From NCBI RefSeq assembly GCF_900142655.1, contig NZ_FRBQ01000002.1, positions 626,984 through 690,983 of the forward strand: DNA of 64,000 nt, read 5' to 3'. Shown in pieces: positions 1-9,182 of the stretch; within the stretch, counting starts at the first letter, position 1; each line of letters opens with the position of its first letter. This stretch comes from Phytopseudomonas punonensis. GTDB taxonomy: Bacteria > Pseudomonadota > Gammaproteobacteria > Pseudomonadales > Pseudomonadaceae. The position numbers were made by a program, and so were the translations under genes. The notes below the pieces were generated by a model. The model saw only the letters and a list, made by a program, of their open reading frames with translations. It did not search any database and was not told where the DNA came from.

Positions 1-531
1 CGGGGTGGCGATGCCGTGGCCTTTACGAGGCTTTACGAGCGGCATCGCCTCGGCCTGTTTCGCTTCCTACTCGGTTTGTGCGGCGACCATGCGGTCGCCG
101 AAGAGGTATTCCAGGACACCTGGATGAGCCTGATTCGCAGCGAGTCGCTGCAACGCGAGGCTGCGGTACTGTTCAAGACCTGGCTGTATCAGATAGCCCG
201 TAACCGCCTGATCGATCACTGGCGCAAACACGGCAAGCGTCAGCAGCGCGAAGACATGTTCGACGAGCAACTGCATGACCAGGCCAGCGGCGACCCCGAT
301 CCCGAGCGGCAACTAAGCCTCAGCCAGGACCAGGCGCGCATCCAGGCGGCGCTCGATGAGCTGCCGGCGGATCAGCGCGAGGTGTTTCTGTTGCGCGCCC
401 ATGCTGACCTGCAATTGCATGAAATCGCCGAGCTGACCCACACGCCGGCCGAAACGGTAAAAAGTCGGCTGCGCTATGCGATGCAGAAATTGCGTCGCCT
501 GCTCAGCGCTGCCGAAGAGGTATCACCATGA
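1..531 (+). CDS. ECF-type RNA polymerase sigma factor (5' end outside window)
   Basis: A sigma-70 family factor that directs core RNA polymerase to a dedicated promoter set. The frame is open to base 1, and the codons before the GTG at 16 read as the start of region 2 (GDAVAFTRLYERHR), so the true start lies upstream. Region 2 follows (AEEVFQDTWMSLI, then the helix around WLYQIARNRLIDHW). After an acidic linker comes region 4, with LPADQREVFLLR and the helix-turn-helix HEIAELTHTPAETVKSRL. Only regions 2 and 4 are present, as in extracytoplasmic-function factors. The stop overlaps the start of the next gene by 4 bases, the usual sigma/anti-sigma arrangement. The pair resembles the SbrI/SbrR pair of P. 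aeruginosa, but I cannot confirm that from sequence alone. Confidence 0.9.
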   Translation, partial: RGGDAVAFTRLYERHRLGLFRFLLGLCGDHAVAEEVFQDTWMSLIRSESLQREAAVLFKTWLYQIARNRLIDHWRKHGKRQQREDMFDEQLHDQASGDPDPERQLSLSQDQARIQAALDELPADQREVFLLRAHADLQLHEIAELTHTPAETVKSRLRYAMQKLRRLLSAAEEVSP

Positions 532-1094
532 ACGAGCAACCCCAGGATCACGACGAGCTCGTGCTACGCCATGTGCGCGAACAAAGCCGCGAGCAACCGT
601 CGGCGGCGCTGGATGCGCGCATTCTCGCCGCCGCTACGCATGCAGCAGCTGATCAGCACCCTAAACCACAGGGTTTCTGGCAGCGCCTGCTCAATGGCCT
701 GAGCGATGCCTCTGCCCGACGCCGTTGGTCAGCTGCATTCGGTTGCCTCGCGCTCGTCGGGGTAGGGCTTGGGTTGAGCCTGCGCACGCTGGAGCAGGCA
801 CCGGATCGCTACGATGCTCCAGTCAGCACGCTGCAGCGCCAGGCACCAATTGCATTGCCGGCGCCTGCCAGCCCTGCGCCGGTGGCGGAAATGGCGGAGG
901 TGCCCAAAACCATGGCGCGTATGGCTGCCAAGGCGGCACCGTTGCCGCAGGATGTACAGAACGCCTTACGGGAAATTGCCGAGCTGCGCGCTCAAGGTGA
1001 GGGCGAAGAAGCCGAGCGGCGAATGGAGCGGTTGAAGGCCGAACATCCGGCGCTGAATGTCGAAGCGGAACTGCAGCATTTGCCCGAGCGCTGA
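528..1094 (+). CDS. Putative membrane partner (anti-sigma-like) of the upstream sigma factor
   Basis: A 188-residue protein translationally coupled to the sigma gene (ATGA overlap). The N-terminal ~65 residues are charged and presumably cytoplasmic. One hydrophobic helix lies at about residues 68-87 (FGCLALVGVGLGLSL). An Ala/Pro-rich periplasmic stretch and a charged C-terminal helix rich in E, R and A follow. No HxxxCxxC zinc anti-sigma motif is visible, so this would not be a ZAS-type factor. The role as anti-sigma factor rests on gene order and topology only. The C-terminal helix (RMERLKAEHPAL) could be a protein-interaction segment. Confidence 0.7.
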   Translation: MNEQPQDHDELVLRHVREQSREQPSAALDARILAAATHAAADQHPKPQGFWQRLLNGLSDASARRRWSAAFGCLALVGVGLGLSLRTLEQAPDRYDAPVSTLQRQAPIALPAPASPAPVAEMAEVPKTMARMAAKAAPLPQDVQNALREIAELRAQGEGEEAERRMERLKAEHPALNVEAELQHLPER

Positions 1095-1204
1095 GTGCAT
1101 CGGGGGACGGACGGCGTTGCCGTTCGGCAGACCGGCTGGTGTTATCGTCCAGTCGTTTTAGAATGTAAGTCTGCCGAGTTAAATAATCTGTCGTGAGGAG
1201 CTCG

Positions 1205-1732
1205 ATGCGTTATTTGTTGCTGCCGCTGTGTCTTGCCGTGTTACTGAGTGCTTGTGGCTCCGATGAGCAGGGCAAGGATGTGCCGCGCAAGAACGCTGAG
1301 CCAGCAGTGGCCGTCGAGCCCGCCAAGGCACCTGCCAAGCCCGCTGAGCAGCAGCCTGCGCCCGAAAAGCCGGTGACGCAGCCTCAGCCTGCCGAGCCGC
1401 AAACCGAGGCGGTGCAGAAGCAGGCGTCTGTCGAGCCCAAGAAGGCCGCTCAACGCGCAAAGCCGCAAAGCAAACCGGCACAAAAGGTCGCTCATGAGGC
1501 GCCCAAGTCCAAGCTGGATCTGAGCCTGCCGCCAGAACTCTCTGCCGCCCTGGACGCCGAAGACAAAGCTGCCACCGACGGCGTGCCGCCGATCCTGCCG
1601 GCGTTCTTCGAGGAGCGCAAATCTTCGATCAACCCCTTCCAGATCAGCGGCAAGCTGCTGACCGGTGAGCTGGGTTCCCAGACTTGGGACACCGTAGAAG
1701 GCGCTCAGCTGCAGTTCGAGTTTCACCGCTGA
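1205..1732 (+). CDS. Proline/alanine/lysine-rich lipoprotein, function unknown
   Basis: A 175-residue predicted lipoprotein. The signal peptide MRYLLLPLCLAVLLSACGS has a clear lipobox (LSAC), giving an acylated Cys at residue 17. The ATG at 1205 is chosen because GAGGAG lies just before it; the upstream in-frame GTG at 1193 overlaps that ribosome site. The lipobox is followed by about 85 residues rich in A, P, K, E and Q (low complexity, probably extended and periplasm-spanning). A more ordered C-terminus ends in QLQFEFHR. I do not recognise a domain. The gene stands alone, facing a convergent CPBP protease gene. Confidence 0.75.
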   Translation: MRYLLLPLCLAVLLSACGSDEQGKDVPRKNAEPAVAVEPAKAPAKPAEQQPAPEKPVTQPQPAEPQTEAVQKQASVEPKKAAQRAKPQSKPAQKVAHEAPKSKLDLSLPPELSAALDAEDKAATDGVPPILPAFFEERKSSINPFQISGKLLTGELGSQTWDTVEGAQLQFEFHR

Positions 1733-1747
1733 CCCTTCCGCCTCTCC

Positions 1748-2503
1748 TCAGGTGATACGCAGCGGGTAGCTCAGCAGAGTGAAATGCAGCAGGTTCACCA
1801 AACCATGCAGCGCAATCGCCACGATCAGTCGCCCGCTGGCCTGCATCGCCACTCCGTAGCCCAATCCCGCAGCAGCCGCGACAATCGCGAATTCCGGGCT
1901 GAATGGAATATGCACTGCGCCGAACAACAAGGCCGTCAACACAATGCCTGGCCAGGCACCTAGCCAGGCCACCAGACGCGTTTGCAGCAAGCCACGAAAC
2001 AGCAACTCCTCTGCCAATACCGCAACGCACAGGTTGATCGCCAGCCACGGGATAAGCACGTCGGGCAACTTTGGCTGCCAGGCCACCACTCCCAGCAAGA
2101 GTGCCAGGCAGGGCACTGTCAGCAAGGTCATGACGAATGTCGGTGCGGTGAATGTCGGCCACTGAGCAGTACTGGCCGGCAAGCCGAGCCACCAGGCCAA
2201 AAGCGTGCAGCCGACCAGCAGCTTGTCCCACGACAGGCGCAGCAGGTAAGGCGCGGCGTCTGCACTGATGCGTTGTGGTTCGCCGATCACCCAGGGCGTG
2301 AAGCCTGGCAGTAGGTGTGCAGCCAGCAATACGCTGGCGCCGATGACCAGCGCACACCATAACCATTGCGGCAGACGCGTTGGCGCCGTCACCAGGGCGA
2401 TGAACAAAACGGTGATCATCAGACCAATGGGCTGAATGAAACCCATAAGAAAACCCGCCAGAAGCGGGCAGAGGGACAATAGCAGGCGAGGTGGAAAGGT
2501 CAT
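1748..2503 (-). CDS. CPBP (CAAX/Abi) family intramembrane protease
   Basis: A 251-residue polytopic membrane protein with about seven or eight hydrophobic segments. It carries the family signature EELLFRG (about residue 167) and a later FGAVHIPF segment holding the conserved His. These residues form the active site of CPBP intramembrane glutamic proteases (Rce1-like). Bacterial members process or degrade membrane proteins or peptides; the substrate here is unknown. It is a single gene on the minus strand. The only neighbour on the same strand is the small DUF2897 gene upstream, separated by about 60 bases. Confidence 0.85.
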   Translation of the reverse strand: MTFPPRLLLSLCPLLAGFLMGFIQPIGLMITVLFIALVTAPTRLPQWLWCALVIGASVLLAAHLLPGFTPWVIGEPQRISADAAPYLLRLSWDKLLVGCTLLAWWLGLPASTAQWPTFTAPTFVMTLLTVPCLALLLGVVAWQPKLPDVLIPWLAINLCVAVLAEELLFRGLLQTRLVAWLGAWPGIVLTALLFGAVHIPFSPEFAIVAAAAGLGYGVAMQASGRLIVAIALHGLVNLLHFTLLSYPLRIT

Positions 2504-2566
2504 TGCGCCTCCTCCTTGGTGGAGGCGCAGTTTACAGCGCTGTGGAATCAGATTGCTCGAGCGCGA

Positions 2567-2734
2567 TCAGCGATCTTGAGCGTCTTTGGCGTTCTGCTCG
2601 ACTTCGCGTTCGTGGATGCGTTTTAGTTGGTCTTCGCTCAGCGGCAACTTCTTCGCGGTATCGCGCAGCATGAACAGGCCACCGACGATGGAGCCGATCG
2701 CCACAATCAGGATCAACCAGGCATACCAGGGCAT
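2567..2734 (-). CDS. DUF2897-like small membrane protein
   Basis: A 55-residue gene found by reading the minus strand. AAAAGGAG sits 8 bases before the ATG at 2734 and the frame ends with TGA at 2567-2569. The protein starts MPWYAWLILIVAIGSIVGG (a single membrane helix, residues 5-23). It continues with a charged tail (LRDTAKKLPLSEDQLKRIH) that is probably cytoplasmic and helical. Size, the MPWYAW start and tail composition agree with the DUF2897 family common in Pseudomonas. Function unknown. Confidence 0.8.
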   Translation of the reverse strand: MPWYAWLILIVAIGSIVGGLFMLRDTAKKLPLSEDQLKRIHEREVEQNAKDAQDR

Positions 2735-2850
2735 GTGCGACTCCTTTTATAGATGGGTGAGCCGCGGTGATCGGCTCTGTACAGAAGACCGTCTGTCGGT
2801 TGCCTTCGTTCAGGTTAAAGCTGTGTGGGGCAGGCGAGCCTGGCGGTTTT

Positions 2851-4197
2851 TCAGCGACGTACCTGCTTTAACGTCTCGGCAATCATAAACGCCAGCTCCA
2901 GCGATTGATCGGCGTTCATTCGTGGATCGCAGTGGGTGTGATAACGATCCGACAAACCCGCTTCGGTGATCGGCTTGGCGCCGCCGATGCACTCGGTCAC
3001 GTCCTGGCCGGTCATCTCGATATGGATGCCGCCTGCATAGCTGCCCTCGGCGTGGTGCACGGCGAAGAACTGCCGCACCTCGGCGAGAATCTGCGCGAAG
3101 TCGCGGGTCTTGTAACCGCTCGATGCCTTGATGGTATTGCCGTGCATCGGGTCGCTGCTCCACAGCACCTGGCGGCCCTCGCGCTGCACGGTGCGGATCA
3201 GTCGGGGCAGGCCGGCTTCGACCTTGTCGGCGCCCATGCGCACGATCAGGTTGAGGCGGCCCGGGTCGTTGTCCGGGTTGAGGATGTCGATCAGGCGGAT
3301 CAGGTCTTCGTCGGTCATGCTCGGGCCGACCTTGACGCCGATCGGGTTGCCCACGCCGCGTAGGAATTCGACATGGGCGCCGTCTACCTGGCGGGTGCGG
3401 TCACCGATCCACAGCATGTGCGCCGAGCAGTCATAGAAGTCGCCAGTCAGGCTGTCGCGGCGCACAAAAGCTTCTTCGTAGTTGAGCAGCAGCGCCTCGT
3501 GGGCGGTGAAGAAGCTGGTCTCGCGCACCTGAGCGGCGCCGTCCATGCCGCAGGCGCGCATGAAGGCCAGGGTTTCGTCGATGCGATCGGCCAGTTGGTG
3601 GTACTTCTGGGCCAGGGCCGAGTTTGCGATGAAATCCAGGTTCCATTGATGCACCTGGTGCAGGTCGGCAAAGCCACCCTGAGCGAATGCACGCAGCAGG
3701 TTCAGCGAAGCAGTGGACTGGTGATAGGCCTGCAGCAGACGCTGTGGGTCGGGCGCACGGCTGGCCGCATCGAAGCCAATGCCATTGACGATATCGCCGC
3801 GGTAGGCGGGCAGGGTAACGCCGTCGATGGTTTCATCATTGGCCGAGCGCGGCTTGGCGAACTGGCCAGCCATGCGCCCGACTTTGACCACCGGGCAGCC
3901 GGCCGCGAAGGTCATGACGATAGCCATCTGCAGCAGCACCTTGAAGGTGTCGCGAATTTTCGCCGCGCTGAACTCGGCGAAGCTCTCCGCGCAGTCGCCG
4001 CCTTGCAGCAGAAATGCCCGGCCCTGAGTCACTTCGGCAAACTGCTTGCGCAGCTCCCGCGCTTCACCGGCGAACACCAGGGGTGGAAAGCTGGCCAGCG
4101 TCTGCTCGACCTGGGCCAGCTTTGCTGCGTCCGGGTAAACAGGTTGTTGCTGGATCGACTTGTTTCTCCAGCTATCGGGGCTCCAGGGCTGACTCAT
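2851..4197 (-). CDS. Class II 3-deoxy-7-phosphoheptulonate (DAHP) synthase
   Basis: Condenses phosphoenolpyruvate and erythrose-4-phosphate, the first step of the shikimate pathway to aromatic amino acids. The 448-residue product starts [13 protein letters not shown], which is typical of plant-type (class II) enzymes, and has about the usual length for them. Visible family segments include QGGDCAESF (metal-binding Cys), [22 protein letters not shown], the [11 protein letters not shown] stretch, GVKVGPSM and SDPMHGNT. The frame extends 28 codons upstream of the ATG at 4197, but that segment does not resemble the family. A single gene, divergent from the spermidine-synthase-like gene. I give no symbol because naming differs between class I and class II paralogues. 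Confidence 0.95.
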   Translation of the reverse strand: MSQPWSPDSWRNKSIQQQPVYPDAAKLAQVEQTLASFPPLVFAGEARELRKQFAEVTQGRAFLLQGGDCAESFAEFSAAKIRDTFKVLLQMAIVMTFAAGCPVVKVGRMAGQFAKPRSANDETIDGVTLPAYRGDIVNGIGFDAASRAPDPQRLLQAYHQSTASLNLLRAFAQGGFADLHQVHQWNLDFIANSALAQKYHQLADRIDETLAFMRACGMDGAAQVRETSFFTAHEALLLNYEEAFVRRDSLTGDFYDCSAHMLWIGDRTRQVDGAHVEFLRGVGNPIGVKVGPSMTDEDLIRLIDILNPDNDPGRLNLIVRMGADKVEAGLPRLIRTVQREGRQVLWSSDPMHGNTIKASSGYKTRDFAQILAEVRQFFAVHHAEGSYAGGIHIEMTGQDVTECIGGAKPITEAGLSDRYHTHCDPRMNADQSLELAFMIAETLKQVRR

Positions 4198-4368
4198 GGC
4201 GGCATCTCTTATTGGCGATGGTCCATGGTAACCGATCACCCAGCGCTGTAATGCACTGGCGCGAGTGGCAGCTGCGGGCATTTAGCGCGTGACCTGAGTG
4301 CGCCGCATCACCGACAATCGGCAACAGCCCGGCCCGAGCCGGGGAACGCGATGGTGGAGAATCTGCGT

Positions 4369-5142
4369 ATGCCTGGCTTGCCTCCGGTGGAGGAAATGAA
4401 GGACGAAGTGGTGCTGGCTGAGGTGCACGATGCCTTTGGCGTGATCCGCGTGGTGGAGATTGGCGAATACCGCTTTCTCGAATTCGGCGAGGCGATCGAG
4501 CAGAGCTGTGTGTTCACGGCCGACCCGAGCTGGCTGGAATACGATTACACCCGCGCCATGTTCGTTGGCGCGCTGTGCCATGAGGCGCCCGAGACCGCCT
4601 TGTTTCTCGGTCTTGGCGCCGGCAACCTGACCCAGGCATGCCTGAAGTTCCTGCCGCTCGAGGATGTTGAGACCATCGAGTTGCGCCCCGATGTGCCACG
4701 TCTGGCCATGGAGTATCTGGGCCTGGAAGACGACCCACGCCTGACCATGCGCATCGGCGACGCCATGGAGCTGCTGCCTAGCGCGGAAAGTGCCGACCTG
4801 ATCTTCGTCGACCTGTATACCGATACCGGCCCCGGCGTTGGCCATCTTGCATGGCGCTTCCTCGATGACTGCCGGGCCAAACTCAATCCCGGTGGCTGGC
4901 TGATCATCAACCAGTGGGCCGGTGATGACGGCAAGCCGCTGGGCGCCGCATTGCTGCGTGGCCTCTATCACCGGCATTACTGGGAATGCCCGGTGGTGGA
5001 GGGCAACGTGGTGGTGCTGGTGCCTGCCGAGCTGGATCAACAGTTCGATCACGAAGCGGTGAGTAGGCGTGCCGAAGCCTTACAGACTCGGCTCGGATAC
5101 TCCCTGCAGCCATTGATCAACTCCGTACGCATGGCCAGCTAG
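4369..5142 (+). CDS. Spermidine-synthase-like SAM-fold protein
   Basis: About 257 residues with a Rossmann methyltransferase/aminopropyltransferase fold. The glycine motif LFLGLGAGNLTQA is followed by an acidic strand end (ETIELRPDV), then RIGDAMELLP and DLIFVDLYTD, the same order as in SpeE-like proteins. It lacks the full N-terminal tetramerisation domain of true spermidine synthases, so it is likely a SpeE-like protein of unknown substrate. The ATG at 4369 has GGAG 9 bases upstream and is preferred. An in-frame ATG at 4351 (GGGGAA close by) would add six residues. Confidence 0.8.
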   Translation: MPGLPPVEEMKDEVVLAEVHDAFGVIRVVEIGEYRFLEFGEAIEQSCVFTADPSWLEYDYTRAMFVGALCHEAPETALFLGLGAGNLTQACLKFLPLEDVETIELRPDVPRLAMEYLGLEDDPRLTMRIGDAMELLPSAESADLIFVDLYTDTGPGVGHLAWRFLDDCRAKLNPGGWLIINQWAGDDGKPLGAALLRGLYHRHYWECPVVEGNVVVLVPAELDQQFDHEAVSRRAEALQTRLGYSLQPLINSVRMAS

Positions 5143-5253
5143 CCTGGAATTAACCGGCGGTGGTGCTGTCCTTTTAGGGCCTCGAATGTTCTGCGCAGCC
5201 GCTTGCGGTCTGCCTGAACCTCGATCCCCTCAGCCCATCGACGGAGCCCAGCC

Positions 5254-5652
5254 ATGAACGACCACGATCTGCCCACGGTGTACCGTGCCTATATCGACTG
5301 CCTCACCCGTCAGGACTGGGCGAACCTTGGACAGTTCGTGCACGACGATGTGGTGCATAACGGGCGGCGGGTAGGGCTGAGCGGCTATCGCGAAATGCTC
5401 GAGCGCGATTATCAGGACATTCCCGATCTGCAGTTCAATATCCGCCTGCTGACCTGCGAAGAACAGATGATTGCCAGCCGACTGGATTTTCATTGCACGC
5501 CCAAGGGCCGCTTCCTCGAAGTGCCGGTTCATGGCCGCAAGGTGAGCTTCAGCGAGAACGTGTTCTACGCTTTTCGCGACAGTAAAATTGCCGAAGTCTG
5601 GTCGGTCGTCGACAAGGCCGCGATCGAGGCGCAACTGGTCAGCCGGGCCTGA
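5254..5652 (+). CDS. SnoaL-like / ester-cyclase family protein (NTF2 fold)
   Basis: A 132-residue single-domain protein with the NTF2-like cone fold. The helix LPTVYRAYIDCLTRQDW precedes FVHDDVVHNGRRV (a conserved position in SnoaL-like cyclases), then GYREMLERDY and a C-terminal sheet (SFSENVFYAFRDSKIAEVWSV, in pieces). Family members include polyketide cyclases and many proteins of unknown activity, so the substrate cannot be inferred. ACGGAG lies 8 bases before the ATG. It is monocistronic, ahead of the long deaD leader. Confidence 0.8.
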   Translation: MNDHDLPTVYRAYIDCLTRQDWANLGQFVHDDVVHNGRRVGLSGYREMLERDYQDIPDLQFNIRLLTCEEQMIASRLDFHCTPKGRFLEVPVHGRKVSFSENVFYAFRDSKIAEVWSVVDKAAIEAQLVSRA

Positions 5653-5761
5653 GCATTCGATCCAAGACTAGGTGGTGCGGCACAATGTCGCTAGGCGGCA
5701 GCGGCTTGCCGTTTAGCGATTTTATTGTGTGAAAAAGCGCACACGTCTATATGAATTCCGG

Positions 5762-5983
5762 TATAGTACGCGCCGGCCAATTCATGGCCACGTTCAAGTA
5801 GTGCAACTCGCCCGGAAGCTATTTTCGGCAGCCAGTCCGCCAAGCGGACTATCTTGACGATTCATTACCACCACAGTTTTCGCAAATTCTCGCCTACATT
5901 GCTGCCAGGGTGACCCACAAGGTCCTACATGGCATGTGCAGCTTTGGAACATGGGTCTTTGCGGATGCACTAGAGGCAGACCC
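5762..5983 (+). promoter_or_regulatory. Candidate promoter and long 5' leader of deaD
   Basis: The 331 bases between the SnoaL-like gene and deaD hold a TATAGT at 5762-5767 followed by a GC-rich start region. No convincing -35 hexamer lies at 16-18 bases. If transcription starts there, the deaD mRNA carries an untranslated leader of roughly 210 bases. Long structured leaders are a known trait of cold-shock helicase mRNAs. No stable reading frame fills this leader. Confidence 0.35.
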
Positions 5984-7666
5984 ATGACCCAGGAAACCGG
6001 CGGCTTCGCCGCACTCGGCCTTCACGCCAATATTCTCTCCGCCCTGACCGCTGTCGGCTACGAAGAGCCTTCGCCCATTCAGTACCAGGCCATTCCGGTA
6101 ATTCTTTCCGGCCAGGACATGATCGGCCAGGCCCAGACCGGTACCGGCAAGACCGCAGCGTTCGCGCTGCCAATCCTGTCTAAGATCGACCCGGCCAAGC
6201 GTGAGCCACAGGCGCTGATTCTGGCACCGACCCGCGAGCTGGCCCTGCAAGTCGCCACCGCGTTTGAAACCTACTCCAAGCAGATGCCTGGCCTCAATGT
6301 CGTCGCCGTCTACGGTGGCGCGCCGATGGGTCCGCAGCTCAAGGCTATCCGCCAGGGCGCGCAGGTGATCGTTGCCACCCCGGGCCGTCTGGTCGACCAC
6401 CTGCGTCGCGACGAGAAAGTGCTGTCGACCATCCAGTACCTGGTACTCGACGAAGCGGACGAAATGCTCAAGCTGGGCTTTATGGATGACCTCGAAGTGA
6501 TCTTCGAAGCCATGCCTGCAACCCGTCAGAGCGTGCTGTTTTCCGCGACCCTGCCGCACTCGATCCGCGCCATCGCCGAGAAGCACCTGCGCGAGCCGCA
6601 GCATATCAAGATCGCTGCCAAGACTCAGACCGTATCGCGTATCGAGCAGGCGCATCTGATGATCCACGCCGATCAGAAGACCAACGCCGTGCTGCGCCTG
6701 CTGGAAGTCGAAGAATTCGACGCCCTGATCGCTTTCGTGCGTACCAAACAAGCCACTCTGGATCTGGCCAGCGCGCTGGAAGCCAAAGGCTACAAAGCCG
6801 CTGCGCTGAACGGCGACATCGCTCAGAACCAGCGTGAGCGCGTAATCGAGTCCCTCAAGGATGGCCGTCTGGACATCGTTGTCGCGACCGACGTCGCTGC
6901 TCGTGGTATCGACGTGCCGCGCATCACCCACGTATTCAACGTCGACATGCCGTACGACCCGGAGTCCTACGTGCACCGTATCGGTCGTACTGGCCGTGCC
7001 GGTCGCGACGGCCGTGCGCTGCTGCTGGTAACGCCGCGTGAGCGTCGCATGCTGCAGGTGATCGAGCGTGTAACTGGCCAGAAGGTTGGCGAAGTCAAGC
7101 TGCCGAACGCCCAGCAAGTGCTGGACGCACGCATCAAGAAGCTCACCAATGGCCTGGCGCCGCTGGTCGCCGAAGCTGAGGTCAGCCATGGCGAGCTGCT
7201 CGACCGTCTGACTGCCGACATCGGTTGCAGCCCGCGTGCCCTTGCCGCTGCGCTGCTGAAGAAGGTCACCAATGGCCAGTCGCTGGATCTGGCGACTGTC
7301 GAGCGTGACCAGCCGCTGGTGCCAGGTGTTGGCGGTGCGCCGCGTGAGCGCCGTGAGCGTGATGGCGAGCGTAGTGGTGAGCGCAGCGATCCGCGCGAAC
7401 GTCGTGCGCCAATGCCGTTGGGCGAAGGCCGTGCCCGTTGCCGTACCGCGCTGGGCGCGCGTGATGGCATCGCTGCCAAGAACCTGCTGGGCGCCATCCT
7501 CAACGAAGGTGGCTTGGCTCGCGAGGCGATCGGCCGCATCCAGATCCGCGAGAGCTTCAGCCTCGTGGAGCTGCCGGAAGATGGCCTCGAGCGTCTGCTG
7601 ACCAAGCTCAAGGACACTCGCGTTGCCGGCAAGCCGTTGAAGTTGCGTCGCTATCGCGAAGACTGA
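5984..7666 (+). CDS. deaD: ATP-dependent DEAD-box RNA helicase DeaD/CsdA
   Basis: An RNA helicase of ribosome assembly and mRNA turnover, especially in the cold. The 560-residue product shows all helicase motifs in order: the Q motif (PSPIQYQAIP), motif I AQTGTGKT, Ia PTRELALQV, Ib TPGR, II DEAD, III SAT, IV LIAFVRTK, V ARGIDVPRI and VI HRIGRTGRAGR. The C-terminus has an Arg/Glu-rich linker (RERRERDGERSGERS) and then a DbpA-type RNA-binding domain (about the last 75 residues). The start MTQETGGF has GAGGCAG upstream; a longer in-frame start at 5936 lies in the leader. A strong hairpin terminator follows the stop. Confidence 0.95.
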   Translation: MTQETGGFAALGLHANILSALTAVGYEEPSPIQYQAIPVILSGQDMIGQAQTGTGKTAAFALPILSKIDPAKREPQALILAPTRELALQVATAFETYSKQMPGLNVVAVYGGAPMGPQLKAIRQGAQVIVATPGRLVDHLRRDEKVLSTIQYLVLDEADEMLKLGFMDDLEVIFEAMPATRQSVLFSATLPHSIRAIAEKHLREPQHIKIAAKTQTVSRIEQAHLMIHADQKTNAVLRLLEVEEFDALIAFVRTKQATLDLASALEAKGYKAAALNGDIAQNQRERVIESLKDGRLDIVVATDVAARGIDVPRITHVFNVDMPYDPESYVHRIGRTGRAGRDGRALLLVTPRERRMLQVIERVTGQKVGEVKLPNAQQVLDARIKKLTNGLAPLVAEAEVSHGELLDRLTADIGCSPRALAAALLKKVTNGQSLDLATVERDQPLVPGVGGAPRERRERDGERSGERSDPRERRAPMPLGEGRARCRTALGARDGIAAKNLLGAILNEGGLAREAIGRIQIRESFSLVELPEDGLERLLTKLKDTRVAGKPLKLRRYRED

Positions 7667-7685
7667 TCCGCAGTGCAGCACTGAT

Positions 7686-7717
7686 TCGGGGGAGCCATTG
7701 GCTCCCCCGAGTCGTTT
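7686..7717 (+). terminator. Intrinsic terminator after deaD
   Basis: An 11-bp perfect stem (TCGGGGGAGCC pairing with GGCTCCCCCGA) with a 3-base ATT loop at 7686-7710, followed by GTCGTTT. The T tract is short, but the stem is strong and lies 20 bases after the deaD stop. Confidence 0.75.
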
Positions 7718-7814
7718 CTGGCATGCGAATAGTCGTGTGCGAGCGGCAACCGCCCCTAGGACGAACTCGCCGGCGGCTCTACAATCGGCCGTCCTCGTTT
7801 GTGTGATGTGTTGA

Positions 7815-9182
7815 ATGCCTACCTGTCTTGTCCATCCGCTGCCGTATCAGGCCGACCCCGCCGTTTATTTTCAGTCCGTGCGCCAGGCGCCGGGCGCGGT
7901 GTTGCTCGATGCGGGGCGGCCGGCGGCATCGCGGGGGCGTTATGACCTGCTCAGCGCCTGGCCCCTGGTTGAGTTGGCGCCGCTGCCCGAGGAGGCAGGC
8001 GCGGCATTCTTCGGGCGTTTGCGCGATCAGCTGGCCTCATTGGGACGAGCCGAATTGCCTGCGGGCAACGATCTGCCGTTTGCTGGTGGCCTGCTTGGCT
8101 ACCTGGCGTACGATTTCGGACGCCGTATTGAGGCGCTGCCTGAGCAGGCTCGTGACGATCTTGGGCTGGGTGATGCGGTTTTTGGCCTATATGCCTGGGC
8201 GCTAATCAGCGACCACCAGGCGCAGACCAGCCAGCTGGTGTTTCACCCATCCTTGCCTGGTGGCGAGCAGGCGCGTTTGCTGGCGTTGTTCAAGTGCCCG
8301 CCGGCAGAGGCTTCGCAGCCGTTGCCCTTTGCTCTGCTGGAGCGCTTTCACGGCGATATCGAGAAAGATCAGTACAAGGCGGCGATTGCTCGCATACAGG
8401 CCTACATCGGCGCTGGCGACTGCTATCAGGTCAATTACGCGCAGCGCTTCCAGGCGCGTTACCAAGGCGATCCCTGGCAGGCCTATGTGGCGCTGCGTGC
8501 TGCCTGCCCAACGCCATTCTCTGGTTACCTGACATTGCCCGGCGGTGGTGCGGTGCTGAGCCTGTCACCTGAGCGATTCATTCGGGTCAGCCAGGGCCAA
8601 GTGGAAACACGGCCGATCAAGGGGACTCAACCGCGTGGCCGTGACGAGAGGGAGGATGCGCACAACGCTCAGGTTCTGCTCGCCAGCACCAAGGATCGCG
8701 CAGAGAACCTGATGATCGTCGATCTGCTGCGCAACGACCTGGGGCGCACTTGCCGCACCGGCTCGGTGCGCGTGCCAGAGCTGTTCGCTTTGGAAAGCTA
8801 CCCCAACGTTCATCATCTGGTCAGTGCGGTGACCGGTGAGCTGGCGGCGGGCAAGGACGCCTTGGATCTGCTGCTGGGCGCCTTTCCTGGTGGCTCGATC
8901 ACCGGCGCGCCTAAGATCCGCGCTATGCAGATCATCGACGAACTTGAGCCTACGCGACGCGGCCTGTACTGCGGCTCGCTGCTGTACCTGGACGTGCGCG
9001 GCGAGATGGACAGCTCCATCGCCATCCGCAGCCTGCTTGCCAAGGACGGAACAATCAGCTGCTGGGGCGGCGGCGGTATAGTCGCCGACTCCGTCTGGCA
9101 GGCCGAGTATCAGGAGTCGATCACCAAGGTGCGGGTACTGCTCGGTACGCTGGAGCACAGCTGCCTTCAGGCAAAGCTGTAG
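7815..9182 (+). CDS. pabB: Aminodeoxychorismate synthase component I (PabB)
   Basis: Converts chorismate plus ammonia (from the PabA glutaminase) to 4-amino-4-deoxychorismate for folate. The 455-residue protein has the anthranilate-synthase component I N-terminal region and the chorismate-binding domain. Segments visible are IGAGDCYQVNYAQRF, PSPERFI-like LSPERFIRV, the PabB-type PIKGTQPRG (Lys in the nucleophile position that distinguishes PabB from TrpE), NLMIVDLLRNDLGR, and GAFPGGSITGAPK with WGGGGIVADS. A single gene. Its last 16 bases overlap the end of the convergent dioxygenase gene. Confidence 0.93.
   Translation: MPTCLVHPLPYQADPAVYFQSVRQAPGAVLLDAGRPAASRGRYDLLSAWPLVELAPLPEEAGAAFFGRLRDQLASLGRAELPAGNDLPFAGGLLGYLAYDFGRRIEALPEQARDDLGLGDAVFGLYAWALISDHQAQTSQLVFHPSLPGGEQARLLALFKCPPAEASQPLPFALLERFHGDIEKDQYKAAIARIQAYIGAGDCYQVNYAQRFQARYQGDPWQAYVALRAACPTPFSGYLTLPGGGAVLSLSPERFIRVSQGQVETRPIKGTQPRGRDEREDAHNAQVLLASTKDRAENLMIVDLLRNDLGRTCRTGSVRVPELFALESYPNVHHLVSAVTGELAAGKDALDLLLGAFPGGSITGAPKIRAMQIIDELEPTRRGLYCGSLLYLDVRGEMDSSIAIRSLLAKDGTISCWGGGGIVADSVWQAEYQESITKVRVLLGTLEHSCLQAKL

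Noticed and set aside
5894..7681. A 595-codon minus-strand frame over deaD
   Set aside because: Antisense to a full set of helicase motifs; the translated product shows no recognisable domain.
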